DNA of 64,000 nt from Kerstersia gyiorum (GCF_004216755.1 NZ_SGWZ01000001.1:992001-1056000), one strand, 5' to 3'; shown: positions 8,353 through 17,442, numbered from the stretch's first letter. The notes: generated from the letters alone by a model not told the origin. Made by a program: numbers and translations.

Positions 8353-9333
8353 ATGATTATCAGACAAGTTTCCTACGTGGCCGCGACCTTGCTGGCAGGC
8401 CTGGCATTCGGGGCCCAGGCCGAGACGCTGGTGCTGTATACCAGCCAGCCCAATGCGGATGCGCAATCGACGGTCGATCTGTTCAGCAAGGCCAATCCCG
8501 ACATCAAGGTGGAATGGGTGCGCGACGGCACCACGCAGCTGATGGCGCGCCTGGAAGCGGAAATCAGCGCCGGCGCCGTGAAGCCGGATGTCCTGCTGAT
8601 CGCAGACAGCGTCACTATGGAATCGCTCAAGCAGCGTGACCTGCTGCAAGCCTACCTGAGCCCCGAACGCAAGGCGTATGACGGCGCGCTCTACGACGCG
8701 GATGGCCACTATTACGGCACCAAGCTGATCACCACCGGTATTGCCCATCACAGCCAGGCCGCCGTCAAGCCCGAAAGCTGGCAGGATCTGCTGGACCCCA
8801 GGCTCAAGGGGCAGGTGTCCATGCCCAGCCCGCTGTATTCCGGCGCCGCGTTGATCCATCTGGCCAGCATTACCGAGACCCCGGGGCTGGGCTGGGAATA
8901 CTATGAAAAGCTCAAGGCCAATGATGTCAGTGCCCAGGGGGGTAATGGCGCGGTATTGAAGGCAATCGCCAGCGGTACCAAGCCCTATGGCATGTTGGTG
9001 GACTACATGGCTATCCGGGAAAAGGCCAAGGGCGCGCCTATCGAGTTCGTTTTCCCCCAGGAGGGCGTGAGCATCGTGACCGAGCCGGTAGGCATCCTGA
9101 AGTCGGCGGCGCATCCCGAGGCGGCGCGCCGCTTTGTCGATTTCGTGCTGTCCCAGGCTGGCCAGGAACTGGTGCGTGAGCAAGGCTATGTGCCGGCGCT
9201 GGAATCGGTGTCCGTGCCCGAGGGCTTCCCGGCGCGCAGCGAGATCAAGCTGCTGCCGTTCGATGCCGGGCAAGCGCTGCGTGATGCAGAAAGCAACAAG
9301 CGTCGTTTTGGTGAGTTATTCGGTACCAAGTAA
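8353..9333 (+). CDS. ABC transporter substrate-binding protein, AfuA/FbpA/PhnS-like
   Basis: Periplasmic binding protein of 326 residues with a clear signal peptide cleaved after GAQA (about residue 21). The mature start ETLVLYTSQPN and the stretches LMARLEAEISAGAVKPDVLLIADS, LLDPRLKGQVSMPSPLYSGAA and FPQEGVSIVTEPVGILKSAAHPEAARRFVDFVLS are typical of SBP_bac_11/6-like proteins that bind Fe3+, 2-aminoethylphosphonate or hexose phosphates. I chose ATG 8353 with CCGGAG 5-6 bases upstream over GTG 8347. It is the first gene of the operon with the permease, ATPase and a phosphatase. The phosphatase neighbour favours a phosphorylated ligand over iron, but that is inference. Confidence 0.85.
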   Translation: MIIRQVSYVAATLLAGLAFGAQAETLVLYTSQPNADAQSTVDLFSKANPDIKVEWVRDGTTQLMARLEAEISAGAVKPDVLLIADSVTMESLKQRDLLQAYLSPERKAYDGALYDADGHYYGTKLITTGIAHHSQAAVKPESWQDLLDPRLKGQVSMPSPLYSGAALIHLASITETPGLGWEYYEKLKANDVSAQGGNGAVLKAIASGTKPYGMLVDYMAIREKAKGAPIEFVFPQEGVSIVTEPVGILKSAAHPEAARRFVDFVLSQAGQELVREQGYVPALESVSVPEGFPARSEIKLLPFDAGQALRDAESNKRRFGELFGTK

Positions 9334-9359
9334 GCGTGGTGCCGCATGGCGGCGTCAAC

Positions 9360-9381
9360 CGCCCGGCGCAATTGCCGGGCG
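9360..9381 (+). other. Intercistronic hairpin after the binding-protein gene
   Basis: CGCCCGGC (9360-9367) pairs perfectly with GCCGGGCG (9374-9381) around the loop GCAATT, 27 bases after the stop codon. No T-run follows. Such hairpins often protect the 3' end of an abundant binding-protein mRNA and lower expression of the following membrane genes. The 242 bases between the two genes hold no other feature I can support. Confidence 0.5.
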
Positions 9382-9575
9382 CACAGAGTGGCCTGCGCCG
9401 TTGCGGCATGGCCGGGGACCGTTCCGGCGCAAGACGCGGGAACGGTCTTGGCGTATGGGATCGGCGCGGCGACGCTGGCGGCAAATTGCCGCAGTGAAGG
9501 TTGCCGCCATTGTGTGCCTGGCGGGCATGTCGCCTGGGGGCGCCATGGGCCGGTCCGGCAAGAGGGGATACACCC

Positions 9576-11330
9576 GTGTCTGAAATATCAAGAAATCTGG
9601 GAACCATGCCCATGCCGTCAGGCATGCCGGGCCTGCCCACGCCATTGACGTGGTGGCGTGCCGAATGGCTGGCCTATGCGCTGCTGGGGCTGGTGGCCCT
9701 GCTTGGCCTGCTGCCGAGTGTGCGCCTGGTTTGGGAGGCGGCGGCCGGCATGGCGGCGGGCAGCGAGGGCGCCCTGGCACGCGTGCTGTCCGAGCCCGGC
9801 ACCTGGCGGGCATTGTTCAATAGTTTTTATACCGGTGTGCTGGGCACCGTCATCGCCGTGATCCTGGGCGCGGGCTTCGCCTGGATGGTGGTGTTGACTG
9901 ACGTCAAGCGGAAATCCTGGTGGGTCTTCCTGTTCATGCTGCCCATGATGATTCCGCCGCAGGTGACGGCCCTGGCCTGGTTGCAACTATTCGGGCCGTC
10001 CAGCGCCCTGTTGCAGACGCTGGGACTGGCGCCTGCGATGGGCCGTCCACAGCCCTTGTATTCGGCCGACGGCATCGCCCTCTTGCTGGGCGTGCAGCAT
10101 GCGCCGCTGGTATTCCTGGCATTGCGCGCCAGCCTGCTGACGCTGCCGGGCGATCTTTGCGAGGCGGCGCGGCTGGCAGGCGCTTCGCAGGCCCAGGTGC
10201 TGCGGGGCATCATCCTGCCGCTGGCGCGTCCTGGCCTGGTTGCCGGTGCCGCCATGGCATTCGTGTCGGCGCTGGGCAACTTCGGTATCCCCGCCATGCT
10301 GGGTATTCCCGCTGGCTATTATGTCCTGCCGACACTGATTTACCAGAAGATGGCCAGTTTCGGTCCGTCCATGTTGCAGCAGGTGGCTGCGTTGTCCATG
10401 CTGGTGGGGGTGCTTGCCGTCGCCGGCGTGTGGCTGCAGGGGCGCTTGCAGGCGCGGGCATCCTATCGTCTGATCGGCGCTGGACGGCGGATGGCGGTGA
10501 TCGTGCTGGGCCGCAAGCGCCACTTGGCTGAAGCAGGCATGGCGCTGGTGCTGGCCCTGATCCTGGTGGCTCCGCTGGGGGCTTTGCTGGCTGCGTCGCT
10601 GGTGCCGGCCATGGGCGTGCCGCTGAATTGGGACACCGTGACCGGGTCCGCCTATGTGGAAATGCTCACGCGGCAGGGAACGACCTGGCGTGCCGCCTGG
10701 AACAGCAGTCTGCTGGCGGGCGGGGCGGCGCTGGCCTTGATGGCGTTGAGCCTGCCGCTGGCCTGGCTGATGGCGCGGCAGCCGGGGCGCTGGACGCGCC
10801 TGCTGGAAGCGATTGTCGAAATTCCCTATGCCTTGCCGGGAACCGTGCTGGCCGTGGCCTGCATCCTGTTGTTCGCCCGTCCCTTGCCCTGGATCGAAGT
10901 CAGTCTGTACGGCACGCTGGGAATCATCTTTTTTGCCTATCTGGCGCGCTTCCTGACGGTGGCGCTCAAGCCGGTGCAGGCGGGCATGCGCCAGCTCGAC
11001 CCCGCACTGGAAGAAGCCGCCCGGCTGGCGGGTGCCGGGCCACTGCGGCGCCTGTGGGACATGCTGCTGCCCTTGCTGGCACCATCGGCATTCGCCGGCG
11101 CGCTGCTGGTGTTCCTGACGGCGGTCAATGAGCTGACAGTGTCTGCGCTGCTCTGGAGTGCCGGAACGGAAACATTGGGCGTGCTGATCTTCAACTTCAG
11201 CGAAAGTGGCGACAACGTTCTGGCGTCGGCGGTGTCCGTGGCCATCGTGGCCGGTGTCGCATTATTGATGGCGGCCTTATCTTTATTGGGTGGACGTTTG
11301 CCCCCGGGAGTCATTCCATGGCGGAATTGA
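9576..11330 (+). CDS. ABC transporter permease, fused two-domain (FbpB/ThiP type)
   Basis: Inner-membrane permease of about 584 residues with two tandem BPD_transp_1 modules, so one chain supplies both membrane domains. Each module has its EAA loop: LCEAARLAGASQAQVLRGIILPLARPG in the first and LEEAARLAGAGPLRRLWDMLLPLLAPS in the second, the places where the ATPase docks. About 12 membrane segments are visible. I set the start at GTG 9576 because AGAGGGG lies 8 bases upstream; the frame is open back to 9501, and ATG 9606 is another option. It overlaps the ATPase gene by 13 bases. The architecture is shared by ferric, thiamine, phosphonate and hexose-phosphate importers. Confidence 0.87.
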   Translation: MSEISRNLGTMPMPSGMPGLPTPLTWWRAEWLAYALLGLVALLGLLPSVRLVWEAAAGMAAGSEGALARVLSEPGTWRALFNSFYTGVLGTVIAVILGAGFAWMVVLTDVKRKSWWVFLFMLPMMIPPQVTALAWLQLFGPSSALLQTLGLAPAMGRPQPLYSADGIALLLGVQHAPLVFLALRASLLTLPGDLCEAARLAGASQAQVLRGIILPLARPGLVAGAAMAFVSALGNFGIPAMLGIPAGYYVLPTLIYQKMASFGPSMLQQVAALSMLVGVLAVAGVWLQGRLQARASYRLIGAGRRMAVIVLGRKRHLAEAGMALVLALILVAPLGALLAASLVPAMGVPLNWDTVTGSAYVEMLTRQGTTWRAAWNSSLLAGGAALALMALSLPLAWLMARQPGRWTRLLEAIVEIPYALPGTVLAVACILLFARPLPWIEVSLYGTLGIIFFAYLARFLTVALKPVQAGMRQLDPALEEAARLAGAGPLRRLWDMLLPLLAPSAFAGALLVFLTAVNELTVSALLWSAGTETLGVLIFNFSESGDNVLASAVSVAIVAGVALLMAALSLLGGRLPPGVIPWRN

Positions 11331-12352
11331 TGTTGTCCATGGTGTCGCGCAGCTATGGCAGCGCGACTGTCGTGGATGGTTTGAGTCTTTGCATTCCCCA
11401 GGGGGCGTTTGTGGCCTTGCTGGGCCCCAGCGGCTGCGGCAAGACGACGACGCTGCGCATGGTCGCCGGCTTCGAGAATCCGGATGCCGGTGAGATCCGT
11501 CTGGGCAACCGGGTGCTGGCCGGCCCCCAGGGTTGCGTGCCGCCCGAGCAGCGCGGCATGGGCATGGTGTTCCAATCCTATGCGCTCTGGCCCCATCTGA
11601 CGGTGGCCGAAAATGTCGGCTATCCGTTGAAACTGCGCGGCGTGCGTGGTGCGGCCTACGAGGCCAGGGTACGCGAAGCGCTGGAATTGGTTCATCTGGA
11701 TGGCCGTGCGCAGGCGGCGCCCCAGGACCTCAGCGGCGGCCAGCGCCAGCGCGTTGCGCTGGCACGCTGCCTGGTGGCCGAACCCGAGGTGATCCTGCTG
11801 GATGAACCGTTGGCCAATCTTGACCGTCACTTGCGAGCCTCGATGGAGGATACCTTCCGCGAATTTCATCGCCGGACCGGCAGCACGTTTGTCTATGTTA
11901 CCCATGATCAGGCCGAAGCGATGTCTCTCGCGGATTATGTGGCGGTGATGAATCGTGGCCAGCTGGTGCAGTGGGCCACGCCCCAGGAACTCTACGCTCG
12001 TCCCCGGAGTGAATGGCTGGCAGGCTTCGTCGGGCAGGGCAGTGTCCTGCGCGTGCCCCGGTCCGAAGCTGGCCGGGTGCTGGCGGGAACGGACTTGGCG
12101 CAGGCATTGGCGGCAGGTGGTGCGTATCCGGTGCTGCTGCGTCCGCAGCATGTGCGGTTGCACCAGCGTCCCGCGCAGTGGGGGGAGCTGGCAGGGCAGG
12201 TAGAGGATTGCGTGTTTCGCGGCGAGCGCTATGAAGTGCAGTTGGTGCTGGCTGGCGGGCAGCGGTTGCTGGCGTACCACGAGGCTGGCCTGGCTGTCGG
12301 GGATGTGGTGGCGGCCGAGGTGCGGCAGGCCTGGGGACTGGAGCAGGGATGA
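11318..12352 (+). CDS. ABC transporter ATP-binding protein (FbpC/PotA-like)
   Basis: ATPase of 344 residues that drives the importer encoded just upstream. All nucleotide-binding motifs are intact: Walker A GPSGCGKTT, Q-loop MVFQSYALWPH, signature LSGGQRQR, Walker B VILLDEPLANLD and switch histidine in YVTHDQAEAM. The C-terminal 100 residues form a TOBE-like regulatory domain (PVLLRPQHVRL). It starts inside the permease gene and ends with an ATGA overlap with the histidine phosphatase gene, so permease, ATPase and phosphatase are expected to be translated together. Confidence 0.93.
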   Translation: MAELMLSMVSRSYGSATVVDGLSLCIPQGAFVALLGPSGCGKTTTLRMVAGFENPDAGEIRLGNRVLAGPQGCVPPEQRGMGMVFQSYALWPHLTVAENVGYPLKLRGVRGAAYEARVREALELVHLDGRAQAAPQDLSGGQRQRVALARCLVAEPEVILLDEPLANLDRHLRASMEDTFREFHRRTGSTFVYVTHDQAEAMSLADYVAVMNRGQLVQWATPQELYARPRSEWLAGFVGQGSVLRVPRSEAGRVLAGTDLAQALAAGGAYPVLLRPQHVRLHQRPAQWGELAGQVEDCVFRGERYEVQLVLAGGQRLLAYHEAGLAVGDVVAAEVRQAWGLEQG

Positions 12353-13005
12353 CAGGCATACCATTGGTTCAGGGCCTGGCTGGTAAGCCGGGCCGGACGT
12401 TTTATTTCATGCGGCATGGGCAAACTGCGTTCAATGCGGCTGGCGCGATCTGCGGCAGGCTGGAGCCCCCGCTGGATGCCGTCGGCAGGCAACAGGCCCA
12501 GGACGCCGGCGCGCGGCTGGCTAGCCTGCCGTTCGATTGCGTGGCGGTCAGCCCGCAACTGCGGGCCCGGCAAACGGCCTTACTCGCCGTGCCCCAGTCC
12601 GCGCCCCTGGTGTTCGACGGCCTGCGTGAACGGGACTGGGGTGACCTGGAGGGCCGGCCGCTGGCGGAACAATGCGCCTATCGCGATACGCCGCCCGGGG
12701 GGGAGCCTTGGGATGATTTCCTGGCGCGGGTGCTGGATGCCTTGCGGCAACTGCTGGCTGCTCACGAGCAGCCGCTGGTGATTGCTCATTCCGGTGTCTG
12801 GCGGGCCATGCGTACACTTGCGACCGGCGCGCCGGAAGGCCCGCGCATCGCCAATGCCGCACCCGCTATGGTGGTACTCTCCGGTGGCCTGTTGGCTGGC
12901 ACCACGATGGTGCCAGCGCAGGGCGGGCAACGGCCTGGCGCAGCGTGCAGCAACGCCACGCCGGCGGCTCAAGGATGCCGGGATATTCCGGTGTTCTATC
13001 TTTAA
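12349..13005 (+). CDS. Histidine phosphatase family protein
   Basis: Phosphoglycerate-mutase-like phosphatase, 218 residues. The catalytic RHG motif is in FYFMRHGQTAFNA (about residues 22-24). A second conserved arginine is in SPQLRARQTA, the acid/base is probably the glutamate in LRERDWGDLEG, and the second histidine is in VIAHSGVWRAM. The tail of about 55 residues after SGGLLAG is poor in recognisable structure. The start overlaps the ATPase stop (ATGA). No signal peptide is visible, so it is cytoplasmic and could release phosphate from the solute imported by this operon. Its true substrate is unknown. Confidence 0.85.
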   Translation: MTGIPLVQGLAGKPGRTFYFMRHGQTAFNAAGAICGRLEPPLDAVGRQQAQDAGARLASLPFDCVAVSPQLRARQTALLAVPQSAPLVFDGLRERDWGDLEGRPLAEQCAYRDTPPGGEPWDDFLARVLDALRQLLAAHEQPLVIAHSGVWRAMRTLATGAPEGPRIANAAPAMVVLSGGLLAGTTMVPAQGGQRPGAACSNATPAAQGCRDIPVFYL

Positions 13006-13258
13006 TTGTTTGAAATTATTGGTTTTTCATGATTTATGGGCAGGCGTGGCGCAGGCTGCGCCTGGTCTGAATCCGGGTTGGGATGTTGTCTTAAACCAAC
13101 AATAATCCTGTTCCTGTGCTGTTTTCCGCGGGGGAACGTAGCCGAATGCAGCGATTTTTGATGCAATAGCTACAACTTCCCTTAGCGGAGTTAGGGGAGC
13201 GGTAGGCCGACAAACGGATACGCTGCTCTTGTCACTCAAATATTCGGAGATTTCTTAA

Positions 13259-14335
13259 ATGAAAAAGACTCTGCTTGCCGCCGCTCTGCTTGCTGGCTTT
13301 GCTGGTTCCGCTCAAGCGGCGAACTCGGTTACCCTGTACGGTATCGTTGACACCGGCCTGTCCTATCAATACGTCAAGACCAAGGATGCTGCGGGTGACA
13401 CCCACTCCACCAACCAATTCGGTCTGCGTGACGGTGCTCAGAGCGGCAGCCGTTGGGGCCTGCGTGGCACGGAAGATCTGGGTGACGGCCTGCGCGCTGT
13501 CTTCACGCTGGAAAGCGGCTTCAACTCCAACAACGGCAAGTCTGGTCAAGGTGGCCGTCTGTTCGGTCGTCAAGCTACCATCGGTCTGGCCAGTGATGCC
13601 TGGGGTCAAATCGACTTCGGTCGCCAAATCACCACCGTTAACAAGTACGTTGGCGGCATCGTGAACTTCGGCAGCATCTACGCTCCGGTGAACGGCACGT
13701 TCTTCTCCACCGGCGATACCACGCGCTACGACAACCAAATCCAATACCGCAGCCCCAGCTTCGGCGGCATTGAATTCGGCGTTGGCTACTCGTTCAACAA
13801 CGACGGCGTCAGCCCGGGCAACAGCTCCGCTTCCGGTGCCAAGAACTCCGATTTCGATCGTGAACTGAACGCCGCCATCAAGTACGCCAACGGCCCCCTG
13901 GCTGTTGCCGTCGGTTACGACCAGATCTACCTGAAGAAGGCTGATCCGGGCAAGGACCCCAAGGCCCTGATCGTTGGCGCTTCGTATGACTTCGAAGTCG
14001 TGGCTCTGCAGCTGGGCTACCAACACGTCAAGCACGGCGCTCAATTCGCCCTGAACAACGGCAGCGAAGCTGCTCTGCTCGACGCTGACAGCGTGAACTC
14101 CTACCTGGTCGGCGTTGGTGCTCCTCTGGGCGCCAACGGCAACATCTACGGCCAATGGAGCCTGTCGGATGCCAAGGACAAGGAGAAGAAGTCCAACGCC
14201 TTCACCGTCGGCTACACCTACGACCTGTCCAAGCGTACCAACCTGTACGTCTACGGCAACTACACGCAAGACTACCTGTACATCAAGGACCAAAAGGCCG
14301 CTCAAGCCGGTATCGGTCTGCGTCACCGCTTCTAA
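13259..14335 (+). CDS. Gram-negative trimeric porin (Burkholderiales type, Omp32-like)
   Basis: Outer-membrane diffusion porin of 358 residues. The signal peptide MKKTLLAAALLAGFAGSAQA is cleaved before ANSVTLYGIVDTGL, the hallmark first strand. The body alternates beta strands with loops (GSRWGLRGTEDLGDGLRAVFTLESGF and GRQATIGLASDAWGQIDFGRQ), and the chain ends GIGLRHRF with the C-terminal phenylalanine needed by the BAM complex. GGAGA lies 8 bases before ATG 13259. Codon use differs from neighbours: glutamine is mostly CAA and alanine often GCT, as expected of a very highly expressed gene. A strong terminator follows. The 253 bases upstream are AT-richer and likely hold the promoter, but no box is convincing. 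Confidence 0.95.
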   Translation: MKKTLLAAALLAGFAGSAQAANSVTLYGIVDTGLSYQYVKTKDAAGDTHSTNQFGLRDGAQSGSRWGLRGTEDLGDGLRAVFTLESGFNSNNGKSGQGGRLFGRQATIGLASDAWGQIDFGRQITTVNKYVGGIVNFGSIYAPVNGTFFSTGDTTRYDNQIQYRSPSFGGIEFGVGYSFNNDGVSPGNSSASGAKNSDFDRELNAAIKYANGPLAVAVGYDQIYLKKADPGKDPKALIVGASYDFEVVALQLGYQHVKHGAQFALNNGSEAALLDADSVNSYLVGVGAPLGANGNIYGQWSLSDAKDKEKKSNAFTVGYTYDLSKRTNLYVYGNYTQDYLYIKDQKAAQAGIGLRHRF

Positions 14336-14420
14336 TCACGACTTCCGCCTCCGGCAGGTCATCTGACCCGCTGGTGGTGGTTGCAACCGGCAGTAATGTC
14401 GGTGAGTGACAAGCGAATGA

Positions 14421-14448
14421 AAGCCGCCCTTCGGGGCGGCTTTTTTTT
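14421..14448 (+). terminator. Rho-independent terminator of the porin gene
   Basis: AAGCCGCCC (14421-14429) pairs with GGGCGGCTT (14434-14442) around the stable tetraloop TTCG and is followed by a run of T to 14448. This is a textbook intrinsic terminator, 85 bases after the porin stop. Confidence 0.93.
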
Positions 14449-14660
14449 CGTCATTTTTCTATAGTTTTGTCTTTTTCATTTCTCTGTTATCTGGTTTCCG
14501 GGGAAGAAAGCAGGGGCGATGGTGCGCTGCGCCAGAGAAACATTGTGTGTAATTGAAAATGGTTCGCTTTAACCAGATATGCGCGGTGATAGGGGTTTAA
14601 AGGGCGCTGTAAGGCGCTCGAATGCTACAATAGGAAAGTTTGCATATAGGCGGGTCGGTT
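14449..14660 (+). promoter_or_regulatory. Leader region of the nuo operon
   Basis: These 212 bases lie between the porin terminator and nuoA and are the only place for the main nuo promoter. TACAAT at 14626-14631 could be a -10 box about 30 bases before nuoA, but no good -35 stands at the right distance, so the exact promoter is unresolved. Together with 14336-14448 this makes a gene-free stretch of 325 bases. Confidence 0.35.
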
Positions 14661-15020
14661 ATGAATCTGCAACAATATTTTCCCGTACTGCTCTTCATTC
14701 TGGTGGCGACAGGCATCGGTTTCGCGCTGATTGGAGCAGGCTCCCTTTTGGGGCCGAGGCGCCCTGATGCGGAAAAGCTTTCACCCTATGAGTGCGGCTT
14801 TGAAACGTTCGATGACGCGCGTATGCGTTTCGATATCCGCTATTACCTGGTTGCCATTCTTTTCATCCTCTTCGACCTTGAAATTGCGTTCCTGTTCCCG
14901 TGGGCCATGGCCCAGGGCGCGGTAGGCCTGGTTGGCTTCTGGACGGTCATGGTCTTCCTGGCGGTGCTCACCGTCGGTTTTATCTACGAATGGAAAAAGG
15001 GAGCGCTGGACTGGGAGTAA
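14661..15020 (+). CDS. nuoA: NADH-quinone oxidoreductase subunit A
   Basis: Small membrane subunit of complex I, 119 residues from ATG 14661, the start that gives the usual MNLQQYFPVLLF opening. Three membrane helices are visible. The loop between helices 1 and 2 holds the conserved KLSPYECGFE motif with its cysteine near the quinone site, and helix 2 carries the acidic FDLEIAFLFPW. It opens the nuoA-N operon. The frame is open a further seven codons upstream without a ribosome binding site. Confidence 0.96.
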   Translation: MNLQQYFPVLLFILVATGIGFALIGAGSLLGPRRPDAEKLSPYECGFETFDDARMRFDIRYYLVAILFILFDLEIAFLFPWAMAQGAVGLVGFWTVMVFLAVLTVGFIYEWKKGALDWE

Positions 15021-15050
15021 TCCCGGAACGGTTTTCCTGACGAGGCAATC

Positions 15051-15527
15051 ATGGCGATAGACGGCATACTCAAGCAGGGTTTTATTACCACCAGCGCCGA
15101 TAAGGTCCTGAACTGGGCCAAGACGGGCTCCATGTGGCCCATGACTTTCGGTCTGGCCTGTTGTGCGGTCGAGATGATGCACGCCGGTGCGGCGCGTTAC
15201 GATCTCGACCAATTCGGCATTATCTTCCGTCCCAGTCCGCGCCAATCCGATCTGATGATCGTGGCTGGCACGCTGTGCAACAAGATGGCGCCGGCGCTGC
15301 GCAAGGTCTATGACCAGATGCCGGAGCCGCGCTGGGTGCTCTCCATGGGCTCCTGTGCCAACGGCGGTGGCTATTACCACTACTCGTATTCGGTGGTGCG
15401 GGGCTGTGATCGCATTGTGCCGGTCGATATCTACGTGCCGGGCTGTCCGCCCACCGCGGAAGCGCTGGTCTACGGCCTGCTGCAAATGCAGGGCAAGATC
15501 CGCCGCACCAATACCATTGCGCGCTGA
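15051..15527 (+). CDS. nuoB: NADH-quinone oxidoreductase subunit B
   Basis: Peripheral-arm subunit of 158 residues that carries iron-sulfur cluster N2, the last cluster before quinone. The tandem cysteines are in FGLACCAVEMMH, the third in MGSCANGGGYY and the fourth in VPGCPPTAEAL, the full N2 ligand set. It lies 30 bases behind nuoA. The length is normal for the short betaproteobacterial NuoB. Confidence 0.97.
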   Translation: MAIDGILKQGFITTSADKVLNWAKTGSMWPMTFGLACCAVEMMHAGAARYDLDQFGIIFRPSPRQSDLMIVAGTLCNKMAPALRKVYDQMPEPRWVLSMGSCANGGGYYHYSYSVVRGCDRIVPVDIYVPGCPPTAEALVYGLLQMQGKIRRTNTIAR

Positions 15528-15568
15528 GTCATGGCGCAACACAAGACTGACATCCAGGATTGAATGAC

Positions 15569-16183
15569 ATGACCAGGCTGGAAACCCTGAAACATAACCT
15601 GCTCCAGGCATTTGGCGAAGACGCCGCGCTGACCGAAGCGCTGGGCGAGCTGACGCTGGAGCTTCCTGCAACGCAATGGACGGCTGGCTGTGCCCGGCTG
15701 CGCGACGAAGCGTCGTTGCGTTTCGAGACTTGCATCGACCTCACCGGTGTCGATTACCTGACCTACGGCGTGGGCAAGGTGGGCGAGCCCTCCGGCGAGT
15801 CCTTCCCGGCACGCTTCGCGGTGGTGATCCATCTGTTGTCGGTCACGCACAACTGGCGTTTGCGCGTGCGTGCCTGGCTCGAGTCTGACGAATTTCCCGT
15901 GATCGACTCGCTGACCGACGTGTGGCCTGCCGTGGGCTGGCCCGAGCGCGAAGCGTTCGATATGTTCGGCATCGTTTTCGAAGGCCACAACGACCTGCGC
16001 CGCATCCTGACCGACTACGGCTTCATTGGTCACCCGTTCCGCAAGGATTTCCCGCTGTCCGGCCACGTCGAAATGCGTTACGACGAAGCCGAAAAGCGCG
16101 TGGTCTATCAGCCTGTCACCATCGAGACGCGTGAAATCACGCCGCGCATCGTTCGTGAAGATGCATACGGAATAGGGCGGTAA
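15569..16183 (+). CDS. nuoC: NADH-quinone oxidoreductase subunit C
   Basis: Peripheral-arm subunit of 204 residues (30-kDa subunit family), separate from NuoD, unlike the NuoCD fusion of E. coli. The signature WPEREAFDMFGIVFEGHNDLRRILTDYGF leads to HPFRKDFPLSGHVEMRYDE. I chose ATG 15569 with AGGA 9 bases upstream; a TTG three codons earlier is also in frame. Two bases separate it from nuoD. Confidence 0.96.
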   Translation: MTRLETLKHNLLQAFGEDAALTEALGELTLELPATQWTAGCARLRDEASLRFETCIDLTGVDYLTYGVGKVGEPSGESFPARFAVVIHLLSVTHNWRLRVRAWLESDEFPVIDSLTDVWPAVGWPEREAFDMFGIVFEGHNDLRRILTDYGFIGHPFRKDFPLSGHVEMRYDEAEKRVVYQPVTIETREITPRIVREDAYGIGR

Positions 16184-16185
16184 GC

Positions 16186-17442
16186 ATGTCCGAAATCAAG
16201 AACTACACCCTGAACTTCGGCCCTCAGCACCCGGCCGCGCACGGCGTGCTGCGCCTGGTGCTGGAACTGGATGGCGAAGTCATCCAGCGCGCCGATCCGC
16301 ACATCGGCCTGCTGCACCGCGGCACTGAAAAGCTGGCCGAATACAAGACCTATCTCCAGGCGCTGCCCTACATGGATCGCCTGGATTACGTCTCCATGAT
16401 GTGCAACGAGCACGCCTACTGCATGGCGATCGAACGCATGCTGGGTATTGAGCCGCCGCTGCGCGCCCAGTACATCCGTGTGATGTTCGATGAAATCACG
16501 CGCATCCTGAATCACCTGATGTCGGTCGGGACGCACGCGCTGGACGTGGGCGCCATGGCCGTCATGCTGTATGCCTTCCGCGAGCGCGAAGACCTGATGG
16601 ACTGCTACGAAGCTGTCTCGGGCGCCCGTATGCACGCGGCTTATTACCGCCCTGGTGGCGTGTACCGAGACCTGCCGGACAGCATGCCGCTGAACGAAGG
16701 CACCAGCAAGTACCGTACCGAAAAGGAACTGCGCGCGCTGAACGAAACGCGCGAGGGTTCGCTGCTGGATTTCATCGAAGCTTTCACCAATCGTTTCCCC
16801 GCCTGTGTGGACGAGTACGAAGCGCTGCTGACTGATAACCGTATCTGGAAGCAGCGCCTGGTGGGCATCGGCGTGGTTGATCCCGAGCGTGCCAAGGCCC
16901 TGGGCTTCACCGGCCCGATGTTGCGCGGCTCCGGCGTGGTGTGGGACCTGCGCAAGTTCCAGCCCTATGAAGTCTACGGCCTGCTGGATTTCGATATTCC
17001 CGTGGGGGTCAACGGCGACTGCTATGACCGTTACCTGGTGCGTGTGAATGAAATGCGCCAGAGCAACCGCATCATCAAGCAGTGCGTCGAGTGGCTGCGC
17101 AACAATCCCGGTCCCGTCATGGTGGACAACCACAAGGTTGCACCGCCCAAGCGCACCGGCATGAAGAGCAGCATGGAAGAGCTGATTCACCATTTCAAGC
17201 TCTTCTCGGAAGGCTTCCACGTACCGCCTGGCGAAGTCTATGCGGCAGTGGAACACCCCAAGGGCGAATTCGGCGTGCATGTGGTTTCAGACGGGGCCAA
17301 CAAGCCTTACCGCCTGAAAATCCGCGCGCCCGGATATACGCACTTGCAGGCGCTGGACGAGATGTCGCGCGGCCACATGCTGGCCGATGCCGTAACCATC
17401 ATCGGTACGCAGGACATCGTGTTCGGGGAAATCGACCGCTGA
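16186..17442 (+). CDS. nuoD: NADH-quinone oxidoreductase subunit D
   Basis: 49-kDa subunit, 418 residues, which with NuoB forms the quinone-binding pocket. The N-terminal FGPQHPAAHGVLRL loop holds the histidine that contacts the quinone head group, and ADPHIGLLHRGTEKLAE follows. The C-terminus ends GTQDIVFGEIDR as usual. Normal length, no irregularities. Confidence 0.97.
   Translation: MSEIKNYTLNFGPQHPAAHGVLRLVLELDGEVIQRADPHIGLLHRGTEKLAEYKTYLQALPYMDRLDYVSMMCNEHAYCMAIERMLGIEPPLRAQYIRVMFDEITRILNHLMSVGTHALDVGAMAVMLYAFREREDLMDCYEAVSGARMHAAYYRPGGVYRDLPDSMPLNEGTSKYRTEKELRALNETREGSLLDFIEAFTNRFPACVDEYEALLTDNRIWKQRLVGIGVVDPERAKALGFTGPMLRGSGVVWDLRKFQPYEVYGLLDFDIPVGVNGDCYDRYLVRVNEMRQSNRIIKQCVEWLRNNPGPVMVDNHKVAPPKRTGMKSSMEELIHHFKLFSEGFHVPPGEVYAAVEHPKGEFGVHVVSDGANKPYRLKIRAPGYTHLQALDEMSRGHMLADAVTIIGTQDIVFGEIDR

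Noticed and set aside
12349..13005. Annotation of the histidine phosphatase as CobC of cobalamin synthesis.
   Set aside because: No cob genes are near and its gene is coupled to an ABC importer. The family assignment alone does not support CobC.
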